In this document: positions 23,125 through 31,735 of the stretch, in pieces
Layout: every line of letters starts with the position of its first letter
How positions within the stretch are numbered: the first letter of the stretch is position 1
Virus record (IMG/VR): IMGVR_UViG_3300025698_000858
Span: 1-37,969 of that record
Reading direction: 5' to 3' (one strand)
Length of the DNA stretch: 37,969 nucleotides
Source of the DNA: a virus
Made by a program: the position numbers and the translations under genes
The notes under the pieces: model-generated
Databases searched by the model: none
The model's input: only the letters and a program-made list of their open reading frames with translations
Told to the model about the DNA's origin: nothing

Positions 23125-23709
23125 TTAGGCATTTACAACACGACGAAATCGACGCGACGCTTGATTGTGTATAATAACCCCATCCGGAACGTTTCGCATT
23201 AGATCAAATATTTTACAATACTGAGCTGGAAGACAACCGAATTTGAGATTGTACTTTCCAGAATTTAATAGTTCCTGTAGTAAATCTGGATTGCGTTTTC
23301 TTTTTCTACTCCCCATGCATAACTCTGCCCACTCGGCAACAAACGTTTGTACAACAGGATTATTGCGAAAAAAGATAGTCCCCCCCAAAAGCTCGTTACG
23401 GTGCCATGAAAAATCATGAACATGTGCTGCAATATCCGCTACGAACTTCGGATTTTCAAAGATAACTGGGCGAGCTTCAAAAACCGCATCGGCATCAACA
23501 CGTAAAATATCCCTTCCAGGAAAACGAGACAAGGCGCTTTGAATAACCTTGCTGCAAAAGTTGCTGTTCGCGCGCCATGTACCAAGAGATTTGATGGGGG
23601 TAAGATCCAACTCTAATTTCCATTCCTTGCACGATTTGACAAGATTCTTAACTTCCTCTTCATACGGCGTGTCTACTGTATAGTGTGACACAACCAAGGG
23701 CATTACCAT
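23125..23709 (-). CDS. Putative glycosyltransferase
   Basis: 194 residues; DILRVDADAVFEARP contains a DxD motif and ELLGGTIFFRNNPVVQTFV matches the GG-I-F-R-NP segment seen in the neighbouring gene at 22295, so these are distant relatives. It lacks the larger N-terminal part. I use ATG 23709 with GGAGA about 9-10 bases upstream; a TTG at 23718 is less likely. C-terminal residues are basic (RRFRRVV). Probably a sugar transferase in the same pathway. Confidence 0.7.
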   Translation of the reverse strand: MVMPLVVSHYTVDTPYEEEVKNLVKSCKEWKLELDLTPIKSLGTWRANSNFCSKVIQSALSRFPGRDILRVDADAVFEARPVIFENPKFVADIAAHVHDFSWHRNELLGGTIFFRNNPVVQTFVAEWAELCMGSRKRKRNPDLLQELLNSGKYNLKFGCLPAQYCKIFDLMRNVPDGVIIHNQASRRFRRVVNA

Positions 23710-23710
23710 C

Positions 23711-24325
23711 CTAGTCAATCTCCTTTCTGTATTCGATATAAGCGTTGAGCTTACTCGTAGGAGAATGACTTATTACTTCCAATCCTTTCTCTTTCATAAT
23801 TTTCAATGCTGTTACAAAATGCCCAAAGTATTCTGTGAGATGTGTTACACCACTACGATATTGAGAATGAAAGTTACTTCCACCGTCATGATGCAAGTCC
23901 ATTCCCAATAGATGAATCCTTTTCGCCCCCAATATTATAGCTAACTGCATTCCGCAAAATCCGCTATTCTGTCCAGTGCAAAATTCCGTATCCCCCTCAA
24001 TGTAAATCTGACCATCAAAACGAGTGGGTTTGATATGCCACTCATACTGTTCCAAATAAGGTTCGACCCTGTGAAAGAATTTATGATCTTCCCGCATCAC
24101 AAGAACCTTATAACCTACACATTCCCAAAAGTTATTAATTGCCGCTCGCCGAGCATACGTGCTATCGGCCGTTATGAAATATGAAAGATTTGGAACGTAT
24201 TTAATCGCCCCATTAACCGCAATCGTCGTTTTGTAACGTATTTGATCCCAGTCAAAATCTTTCAGCGAAGGCCCACAGCCAACAACATACACATCATCAG
24301 GAATAGAAAGGTGTTGATTATTCAT
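23711..24325 (-). CDS. DUF115/MptE-like or GT42-like protein
   Basis: 204 residues. VYVVGCGPSLKDFDWDQ at the N-terminus, the NG in IAVNGAIKYVPN and the ITADS motif, then NSGFCGMQLAIILGAKRIHLLGMDLH, are shared by DUF115 (MptE-like) proteins and GT42 sialyltransferases, which bind nucleotide donors with a G-x-GPS loop. Which of the two it is cannot be decided by eye. It is the first gene of the cassette, 13 bases after the giant tail gene, with AGGA seven bases before the ATG. Confidence 0.65.
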   Translation of the reverse strand: MNNQHLSIPDDVYVVGCGPSLKDFDWDQIRYKTTIAVNGAIKYVPNLSYFITADSTYARRAAINNFWECVGYKVLVMREDHKFFHRVEPYLEQYEWHIKPTRFDGQIYIEGDTEFCTGQNSGFCGMQLAIILGAKRIHLLGMDLHHDGGSNFHSQYRSGVTHLTEYFGHFVTALKIMKEKGLEVISHSPTSKLNAYIEYRKEID

Positions 24326-24338
24326 ATCAATATCCTAA

Positions 24339-27300
24339 TTAATACCACGAATATGTACCAAACGAACTTACAATATTCCAAGTCCCTGCAATAAGACATC
24401 TAATCTCAACCACCGATTCATCAGCACCCAATTCCAAATCTGTAACCCTGCCTGCAAATACATCGGCACCCGCAGCAGCTACTCGCAAAGCCTCTGAAGG
24501 CACTCGAATAAATCTAAGTGCCGTCCCCGCTGCTGCTGAAGGCAATGTAAACGTAATAGTTCTAGATGCCCCAACATTCGTAAATGTCTTTCCGTTATCC
24601 GCTGTCAATACTGTATAGTCCGCAGTCTTGGCTGTCGGTGTATCTGTGAGTGGCTGTGGAATAGCAGAACCTAAAATCGTTCCACCGGTAATCGTAACAC
24701 CATCACTATCCTGAGTTGCTATTGTGCCAAGACCAAGTGTTCCCCTGGCCGCCGCTGCATCAGCATCATCTAGCAAGGTCTTGGCAAACGCCGTCACCGT
24801 CTCACCGAACAACGTGCCAAACGCGGTGAACGTCGCCTTAGTAGACTCTGCGCCAAAGTCGCCGCTGGACGTGCACACCCATCCAAGAATGCCCGTAGTA
24901 GGTGCTGTATGTAGTACTACCTCACCCGCACGATAGTAGTAGCTATCGGGGACTGCATTAGCAAAAAACACGCCCCTGGCTGTCGAATCAGTCAAAGCTC
25001 GAATCCGCACACCCTTGGGCAAACTAGAAGTAGTGTAGACTTCTAGGGGCCCAACAATCATTCCTGCACCATCATCGATACCGAAATACATCAGTCTATC
25101 GTCAGCACCCGTTCCGGTAAAACCACCCGCCTCAAACTCCGTGTTGAACGATGAGATGGAAACGCAGTGAGTCCCCAGATCCACATCCTGCTGAAATTTG
25201 CAGCCGATCAAAATCAACGGCTTGTACATATCGTAGCTAATAACATCCGCTGCTGGTGCAGGTGAGTTATCTTGCTGAAAACCGCTCATGATGTTTGGGG
25301 CTAACGAAGCACTGGCCGCTTGAGCCCCCGCCGACGTGGTCAACACAACATCCGATTCTGACTTGCAGGCGTAGAGGTGGAACCCAGCGATGGGGCCATT
25401 GAGATAGATGTCACTCGTCCCGCTGTTTGCCCAGAAGTGGCCGAACGCCGTGATCTGCCCGGCGTCGATTTGGGTGCCGTAGGTCGTCGCGTCGAGGTTG
25501 GCGCCGTTCCTGAATGTCACTTGCCGGGGCCCACCTCGGAGCTTTGTGTTGATCCCGTTATAGCTGATCGTGCAGTTCTCGAACTCGACATAATCGCAGG
25601 CCGCGTTGCTGTGCTGCTGGTAAACGTCCACGCCCACGCCGGGGCAGTACTGGACGATGACGTTGTTGAATGTATTGCGCTGGCTCGGGAGGCCGCTGGC
25701 GGTGGTGATGAGAAGCCCATTGACGCCAGAGGTGCTGTTGCCATGCAACCATAGATCCTCGATGGTGCTCTCAGAGATAGACGTCATCTCGATCATCGTG
25801 CCGGATGCCGCCCCGATCCACTTGATTTGCGGCTGGCCCTCGCCATAGATGTGCAGGCCGATCTCCGTGGCACTGCCGTCACCGATAGACAGCTTTGTGC
25901 CAATCCCGTAGTAACTGGACGGTTGCGGGAAGAAAATGGCCCGACCGGACGCAATCCCTGCGTTGATGCACGCCTGGATACTGCTGCTGTCATCCGAGCC
26001 GTCGCCTTTGGCTCCGAAGTCGGACACAGACAACGGTTGCTGTGACACATGGTCGGGCATGATATCAACGGAGAACTCGTCAATTTCGACCGTTCCGGTC
26101 GATTCGTCATAGTTAACCAGAATGGTAGGCCGGAACCACCGCACGTCATCGTGTAGGATGCCCGGCGCCCCGGGGTCAGGCTTGGCCCCCGCGTCACCGG
26201 TCGATCCGGTGCCTCGGAAATAGCCGGTGTAGACGGTCCAACCTGAACCCACAGACTCCGCGCTGGCCGCGATGTAGTGCTGTGAACCGATCTGGTCAAG
26301 GCCATGCACATTCACCCACGCATCGTCGGCGCCGTTGCGGCCGCTGACGCCAAGGTATGCCGTCCCAACGCCGGCCGTTTGACGGGTGCGCACGCGGATG
26401 CGGTACAACCACCCCGGATCGAATGGGAAGGAATCTTTGTAAATCAACCACGCTTGACCGTTGCTGACGCGCAGGAACTTGCCACCACTGACGCCACCGC
26501 TCTGGATGGAAAGCTCACCGCTACCGCTCTGGTTGACCCACCGTGTCGCGACGTCGTTGTCTGGATTTTGAAAGTAGTCATGGAACGTTTTGGCGCCCTT
26601 GACGCCTTCGACGCAATTGTCTAACTGGATATCGCCTTCGTGGTCGCCAGTTACGTCAGCACCGTCCTCGGGCTTGTGCCCGTCGTCATCGACGATAAGC
26701 GACCAAGACCCATCGACCGTTGCAATTTGTATCCAAGCAGCGCCACTATATCGCTTGAGCATATTGGGCGAAACACTCGTGTCACACCATACCCAGCCTT
26801 CCTGAGGTGAACCAGGAGCCGCGACGCCAACGTGCGTAATATCTACCGCATTGTTCGCAGTTACGTCGGCGCCCGACTCAGCGGCAAATTTATTGGTGCC
26901 GCCCTCGGGGATTTGGTCGGCGTCCTCGGGGATGACGTCGATAGCGAACTCGTCAATCTCCCACGACTCACCGGAGCTCTGACTGATGTACAAGAAGGGC
27001 CGGAAATACCGCACGTCTTCGTGCAGCGCACCAGGATTGGCCGGGTCAGGGCATTCCACGTTCGTCCCATTGCCAATTGCGTGCCCCTTGAAATACCCCG
27101 TGAAGATTTCCCACGCGCCGTCGCCCGACTCAGCGACCGCTACCACGTAATGCTGGCCCCACATCCTTGCCGTCGCCGCCCCGGTATAGTCCACCCAAGC
27201 CGTATCGGCTGAATTGCGACCGGCGACCCCTGCATAAAGCGAACAGATGCCCGCCGTTCGCTTCGCCCGAATCCGAACTCGATAGAGTTTTGACGGATCA

Positions 27301-30300
27301 AACGGAATGCTCTGCTTGTGCCAGATCGCCCCGACATTCTCACTACACTGCAAAACCTTCCCGCCAGCAACCCCGCTGGCCGACGCCACCGCGTACGTCA
27401 TCGAATGGCTGGAATACAGTTCCCAGTGAGACGTCACTTGACCGAACGCATCCTCAAAAGTCTCGTCGAAGAGATTCGCGCCGGAGCCACTAATCGGCAT
27501 ATCGTCGGCGTCGATGTACGATCCATTCTTAGCAACAAGAACACCCTCTTTAAAGAACGCCACGCCGCCCTCATTGATGCAGAACAAATAACGAGCTTCA
27601 CCGGACAAATCAGAAAGCTCATTTGTTGTTTGAAGATATCTTGGATCGCCTATGTTAGGATCAAAATAAATGTACTTATCTGTCGTCTCCCCAAACTGTG
27701 AATCCGCTATGGGAACCCAAGTGCCTTGGTATTTGATCCCCCCGCCCAAATCGACTGTCCATGTCACGGTATCAACATCATCACCAGTAAAATTCAAACC
27801 ATACCACTTGATGGACTCCTCTATATGACTCACCCCCGGCTTTTGTCCAGCTACAGCTTGCTGAGTTGTAGGAAGTAGGGAGGGTGATGTCCCCCCTTTC
27901 GTTGTAGAATAAACTTGGGGCTCTATCCGAGGAGCGTTTTCATCATCAGTATAGTAATCCGTTGTATACTGCATTCCTTGAAGGATGACTTTACCAGAAC
28001 GCTGACGCCGGAAACCAGTTACCCTATAAGTATCAACAACATCAGTGGCAGTTCCAAACGTCCACAAATCCATTTCATTCGGTGTGTAATCCCACGCGCC
28101 GACAATCGTTACTATATCATTCTTATCACCCGTTACTGAAGCAACAGTATAATAACTAAGCCTTTCAGCAGAACCATCATGTGTACGAATCAACAACGTA
28201 TAGGTTTCACCACTCTCAACATCCAATTCCTTATCCGTTTTGATACCATTGGCATATACTGTATCAATTCGACCGCCTTCACCAGTAGCAATCGCCGGGT
28301 GCTGGACATATATAACATCCCCTAACGATGTGTAAATCGAATCAATGGCAGCAGGCAACTCCACCATCTTTTTCATGTACTGATTTATACGAAGTTGCCT
28401 TGTAGCTCTACGCCAAACTTGCGAACGTTTTGTAGCTCCCCAACAATCTAAATTCGCTGGAATATCCGCTGCTGCCCCTCTTAATGGAATGGGGTAACTC
28501 TCTCTGGCATAGTCCCCAGTCTCATCATAAAATTCAGCATCATAGATTGTAGCTACTTCATTCGTTGGCAGATAGGTAACGCGGAAACCAGGACGCAAAT
28601 TTGAAACATTGAACATCTGGGATGGAGTAGCAGGTTTGTCTACTACCACACCAAGAATATTTCCCGTCAACGTCGGCATAGCACATCCAGCTCTACATAC
28701 CCGTTGGACGGCGTCCCACGTTACCATTTCAGAATCGATCACACCGTTAAACACATATCGATTCTCAGTATCACCACTCTCATCTGTTATTGGAACCTGC
28801 TCATCACACCATGTCGCAAAAGTGATAAATTCAGACATCGTAATGTCACTGGGGTCCATCCGACGATAATACTCTACCGCATAAGCATCACCACTCTCAC
28901 CTGTACCAGAAATAACAGGACGTGTGGCTACATCTACTGCAATCCATGCTGGATTATCTGACCATTCGATACTTGTAACATTCCCACCAGAATCATAAAT
29001 ACAAACGAGCTTCCCTTCTATCTGTGCATAGTAATCAATACTACCCGATAACTCCTGCCCCGCCCCAGCCCCAATCGCTGTGTAAGCAAGTCCTGGATGT
29101 TTTTGAGCTGTATCGAATACACATTGAATGGAATCGAAGTAAAAATTATCACCCCTATCTGAATGTTGGCTGCTATTACGCGAAACCCGCGCTTCATATT
29201 CTATTCCTGGGGTGATAGTAAAAGCACTGCCTCCCTCGTATGTCTCATGACAAAAATATCTAAGACGAACCGGATCACGGCTCTTACCTATAATTTGTGA
29301 ATCAAACAACGTATGCCAAGAACCTCCAGCAATACGCATTTCAATTTTCGTGTCGATCCGGGTAGTATTTGCATCTCCCTCTGCATCGAAATTTGTCAAA
29401 CCATTTGGGAAACGTAAAACGATAGCAACCTTATCGCAATCAACTGCTGTAAAAGTCTTAGTGATTTCATGATCATCCTGATTTTGGTCTTTACACATTT
29501 GATTTACTGGAATCTCGAAAGCATCTGTTACCGTAGAAGCCGCCTGAGATTCTGTTCCTGTGAAATGCTCCAACACCCAATCATCTGCATCATTATAAGA
29601 TTCAATGGACCTGTTATTAAGTTCTTCCGTGCCATCCACGATACCTTCAATTGGACCGTCTGAATACGCAATCTTTAGATGGATAAGGTCTTCCGCAGAA
29701 GTGACTGATGCATCCTTTGTGAGAAAGTCTGTCCCTTCCGTTAATTTGCTTGAGGCGTAGCTACATATCAAAACACCTCGAACGCCATACGTCCCATACA
29801 CCAAAGGAACAGGTGTACCTACTCGTTGCGTTGTCTTGGGATTCCAGGTATATGATTGTGATTCTGTTTCTTTACCCTCATCCGCACCCACCAACGCATT
29901 CAGGGCTAATGCCCCACCCATCATAATTGCAGCAGTGCCTAATGAATAGGCCATCATAGTACCAGCACTATATGCAGCTTCCCCAGCCATCATTGCACTC
30001 GCAGCGCCAGTCAAACCAGGAGCGACAGCCCCCATTATAGCCGGAGCAGCTACAGCAAGGGCTAACATACCCATCAGTTGTACAGGCTTGGCCCCTCTCG
30101 CCAGCTCGGGGCGGATAACTATCTGTTGGGCGTACGTAGGGTAGGTCCCCGCCCAATCGGCCCTTAGAATGGGTTCAGCATCCAAAAAAACGTGGAGTGG
30201 TATATCCTGTCCACGAGTTATATCCTGTTCAATTATTTCCGCAAGCGAACGTCCTGCCCGGACAAACTGTGTAGCTCGTTTAGAAGTCGTCATGGGTGTG

Positions 30301-30734
30301 AGCATAATGACTACTTCAATCCAATCTTTCGCCCACCAATAACCATCAACTTTATCCCGCCAAGGCCGACGACTCAAAGGTTCCGCGAGAACCTTTCCAT
30401 GAGCCCTGCCTGGACAATGGATAAATAGATTATCATTCGGGAGGACCAAACCGATATGAGTATCCAAAAGAGTCTTAGATGAAAACGTAACAAGGGAAAA
30501 TGGACGTGGGAACAAACACTGTTCGTAATTCTGCTGCTGTTGATCATAAACAGGACGCGCATCCTTGGGATCAACCAAACCGATATCAGGTAGATCCATA
30601 CCCAACCGTTCCGCAAAGACTTTTACCAATCCATAACAATCATAGCTATCGGGTCCTGTAGCCTTTGCTTCATACGGCTTGCCAAGAAACTCAGCCATTA
30701 TCTCATTCAACTCTTGTTGAGTGAATCGTACCAT
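24339..30734 (-). CDS. Giant tail-tip/spike fusion: NlpC/P60 + I-like + J-like + spike
   Basis: 2131 residues combining jobs usually done by several phage genes. Residues 1-150: NlpC/P60 peptidase with C33 in SYDCYGLV and H93 in THIGLVL (lambda K role, cell-wall digestion). About 150-220: ubiquitin-like I/J N-terminal segment (GRSLAEIIEQDITRG). About 222-285: hydrophobic stretch. About 300-1000: J-like central tail tip beginning RVGTPVPLVYG. About 1089-1270 and 1382-1562: two homologous jelly-roll-like domains. About 1570-1800: pectate-lyase-type beta-helix (VSDFGAKGDGSDDSSSIQ). The C-terminal end has a tail-fibre linker LDDADAAAARGTLGLG. Stop of the L-like gene overlaps its ATG (TAATG). It is expected to bind the host glycan, possibly cut it, and digest peptidoglycan. 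Confidence 0.9.
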   Translation of the reverse strand: MVRFTQQELNEIMAEFLGKPYEAKATGPDSYDCYGLVKVFAERLGMDLPDIGLVDPKDARPVYDQQQQNYEQCLFPRPFSLVTFSSKTLLDTHIGLVLPNDNLFIHCPGRAHGKVLAEPLSRRPWRDKVDGYWWAKDWIEVVIMLTPMTTSKRATQFVRAGRSLAEIIEQDITRGQDIPLHVFLDAEPILRADWAGTYPTYAQQIVIRPELARGAKPVQLMGMLALAVAAPAIMGAVAPGLTGAASAMMAGEAAYSAGTMMAYSLGTAAIMMGGALALNALVGADEGKETESQSYTWNPKTTQRVGTPVPLVYGTYGVRGVLICSYASSKLTEGTDFLTKDASVTSAEDLIHLKIAYSDGPIEGIVDGTEELNNRSIESYNDADDWVLEHFTGTESQAASTVTDAFEIPVNQMCKDQNQDDHEITKTFTAVDCDKVAIVLRFPNGLTNFDAEGDANTTRIDTKIEMRIAGGSWHTLFDSQIIGKSRDPVRLRYFCHETYEGGSAFTITPGIEYEARVSRNSSQHSDRGDNFYFDSIQCVFDTAQKHPGLAYTAIGAGAGQELSGSIDYYAQIEGKLVCIYDSGGNVTSIEWSDNPAWIAVDVATRPVISGTGESGDAYAVEYYRRMDPSDITMSEFITFATWCDEQVPITDESGDTENRYVFNGVIDSEMVTWDAVQRVCRAGCAMPTLTGNILGVVVDKPATPSQMFNVSNLRPGFRVTYLPTNEVATIYDAEFYDETGDYARESYPIPLRGAAADIPANLDCWGATKRSQVWRRATRQLRINQYMKKMVELPAAIDSIYTSLGDVIYVQHPAIATGEGGRIDTVYANGIKTDKELDVESGETYTLLIRTHDGSAERLSYYTVASVTGDKNDIVTIVGAWDYTPNEMDLWTFGTATDVVDTYRVTGFRRQRSGKVILQGMQYTTDYYTDDENAPRIEPQVYSTTKGGTSPSLLPTTQQAVAGQKPGVSHIEESIKWYGLNFTGDDVDTVTWTVDLGGGIKYQGTWVPIADSQFGETTDKYIYFDPNIGDPRYLQTTNELSDLSGEARYLFCINEGGVAFFKEGVLVAKNGSYIDADDMPISGSGANLFDETFEDAFGQVTSHWELYSSHSMTYAVASASGVAGGKVLQCSENVGAIWHKQSIPFDPSKLYRVRIRAKRTAGICSLYAGVAGRNSADTAWVDYTGAATARMWGQHYVVAVAESGDGAWEIFTGYFKGHAIGNGTNVECPDPANPGALHEDVRYFRPFLYISQSSGESWEIDEFAIDVIPEDADQIPEGGTNKFAAESGADVTANNAVDITHVGVAAPGSPQEGWVWCDTSVSPNMLKRYSGAAWIQIATVDGSWSLIVDDDGHKPEDGADVTGDHEGDIQLDNCVEGVKGAKTFHDYFQNPDNDVATRWVNQSGSGELSIQSGGVSGGKFLRVSNGQAWLIYKDSFPFDPGWLYRIRVRTRQTAGVGTAYLGVSGRNGADDAWVNVHGLDQIGSQHYIAASAESVGSGWTVYTGYFRGTGSTGDAGAKPDPGAPGILHDDVRWFRPTILVNYDESTGTVEIDEFSVDIMPDHVSQQPLSVSDFGAKGDGSDDSSSIQACINAGIASGRAIFFPQPSSYYGIGTKLSIGDGSATEIGLHIYGEGQPQIKWIGAASGTMIEMTSISESTIEDLWLHGNSTSGVNGLLITTASGLPSQRNTFNNVIVQYCPGVGVDVYQQHSNAACDYVEFENCTISYNGINTKLRGGPRQVTFRNGANLDATTYGTQIDAGQITAFGHFWANSGTSDIYLNGPIAGFHLYACKSESDVVLTTSAGAQAASASLAPNIMSGFQQDNSPAPAADVISYDMYKPLILIGCKFQQDVDLGTHCVSISSFNTEFEAGGFTGTGADDRLMYFGIDDGAGMIVGPLEVYTTSSLPKGVRIRALTDSTARGVFFANAVPDSYYYRAGEVVLHTAPTTGILGWVCTSSGDFGAESTKATFTAFGTLFGETVTAFAKTLLDDADAAAARGTLGLGTIATQDSDGVTITGGTILGSAIPQPLTDTPTAKTADYTVLTADNGKTFTNVGASRTITFTLPSAAAGTALRFIRVPSEALRVAAAGADVFAGRVTDLELGADESVVEIRCLIAGTWNIVSSFGTYSWY
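26050..26590 (-). repeat. Second copy of jelly-roll-like domain in tail spike
   Basis: Residues about 1382-1562 of the giant protein. Shared landmarks with the first copy are FDP-LYR-R-R--TAG, GRN-AD-AWV, QHY-A-AES, GYF-G, PDP..PG.LH.DVR.FRP and EIDEF..D..P. Overall resemblance is to carbohydrate-binding modules, but the fold is inferred. Confidence 0.85.
26925..27470 (-). repeat. First copy of jelly-roll-like domain in tail spike
   Basis: Residues about 1089-1270, homologous to the copy at 26050-26590 (both about 181 residues). The copies are diverged, so the duplication is not recent. Between them lies a short GADVT-containing linker that occurs before each copy. Confidence 0.85.
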
Positions 30735-31345
30735 TATGCATACCTCACAGCTTCACGTCTCATGGACAAAGGACCACCATAACTACCTGGGAAACGGCCA
30801 CGCTCAGAGCAAGAATCTGGGTTGCGATCACAATAAGTCAAAACGCCTGTATATCCACATCGTCCACCTTTAAACTTGTGACGACAAGTATACGGATTGA
30901 ATCGATCCTCAGGAGTACGGAATCGAAGTTCCGGAGATATAGATAAGGTAAAGTTTACAATCGTCCATGTGACCTCCACTCCAGAAATTGTAAACGTCAA
31001 TAGGTCTTCAGAATAATCCTCAGCCAAGTAATCCGTATTGACCTGAAGAAAACTGACAGTACCGCCGATCACGCCGTCTTGAATATATGATTGTAATGCA
31101 TAACCTATATTTGAAATCGAAGCCGTGATTTCCGGAATCTCACCTTCTGTATTAAAAGAAAATTGATCAATACTGAAATTCAAGGCTGTATACGTATCCC
31201 CATCATAAGAAACATCCTCCGTATTGCCAGCGTAACGAAGGATAGTTGAATCAGGAGTGGTAAGAACAATCAACCAAGGCCAAGCTCCAGGTTGATTCAA
31301 ATCATTCTTAATCTTAGTGATATTAGATGGCATGCTTACAGACAT
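30734..31345 (-). CDS. Minor tail protein L-like
   Basis: 203 residues. A beta-rich N-terminal part is followed by a C-terminal cysteine cluster, CRHKFKGGRCGYTGVLTYC then DRNPDSC, the layout of lambda gpL, which binds an iron-sulfur cluster at the tail tip. Its neighbours, M-like upstream and K/I/J-like downstream, have the same order as in lambda. AGGGGG lies five bases before the ATG and its stop overlaps the next start. It should connect tube and tail tip. Confidence 0.88.
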   Translation of the reverse strand: MSVSMPSNITKIKNDLNQPGAWPWLIVLTTPDSTILRYAGNTEDVSYDGDTYTALNFSIDQFSFNTEGEIPEITASISNIGYALQSYIQDGVIGGTVSFLQVNTDYLAEDYSEDLLTFTISGVEVTWTIVNFTLSISPELRFRTPEDRFNPYTCRHKFKGGRCGYTGVLTYCDRNPDSCSERGRFPGSYGGPLSMRREAVRYA

Positions 31346-31353
31346 TAGTCCCC

Positions 31354-31731
31354 CTACGTGTAACTACCAAGAGCCTCAATAAATGTGACGGAGATTCGCC
31401 ATAAAGAGGCATCCTCGTTTTCCGGTTTGTATTCAGGCGGTCCGTTGAAATAAACGAAGTAGTCAACATCATCCGACCGATCTGTCCATTTGATAGGCTC
31501 TGCCCCCCAATTAGCGCTTCCCTCATAAAATGTATTCAGAGCCGCTACATTCGCTGCTGTCATAAAGCTCCACACAACAGTCCAGGATCTAGGAACGTCC
31601 GTGTGACGAGCCTGTGACAGGTAAGGCCCATTATCAAATTCAGTTACAATCCTATTGTCAAAAGCATAGGACTTATTAAATCCACTTGCTACTGGATACC
31701 GTGCGAATGATGGAAATACAGGCTGTGCCAT
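31354..31731 (-). CDS. Minor tail protein M-like
   Basis: 125 residues. SYAFDNRIVTEFDNG, the SWTVVWSFMTAAN segment and WRISVTFIEA at the end match the phage minor tail family of lambda gpM, a small tail-tip component. Position between the tape measure and L-like genes supports this. GAGG is nine bases before the ATG. No unusual features. Confidence 0.85.
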   Translation of the reverse strand: MAQPVFPSFARYPVASGFNKSYAFDNRIVTEFDNGPYLSQARHTDVPRSWTVVWSFMTAANVAALNTFYEGSANWGAEPIKWTDRSDDVDYFVYFNGPPEYKPENEDASLWRISVTFIEALGSYT

Positions 31732-31735
31732 AATT

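Larger units (their letters stand above)
25330..27510. other. GC-rich island inside giant tail gene
   Basis: Base composition rises sharply here: bases 25441-25500 have 40 of 60 G or C, whereas a typical tail stretch, 32341-32400, has 22 of 60 (both counted by hand). The limits are approximate. The island covers the two repeated domains and most of the beta-helix, the parts most likely to contact the host surface. It also creates many spurious long + strand open frames. Confidence 0.8.

Noticed and set aside
25377-25754. Long + strand open frames opposite the GC-rich tail spike region
   Set aside because: They are antisense to the giant tail gene, appear only where GC is high, have no ribosome sites and encode no recognisable domain.
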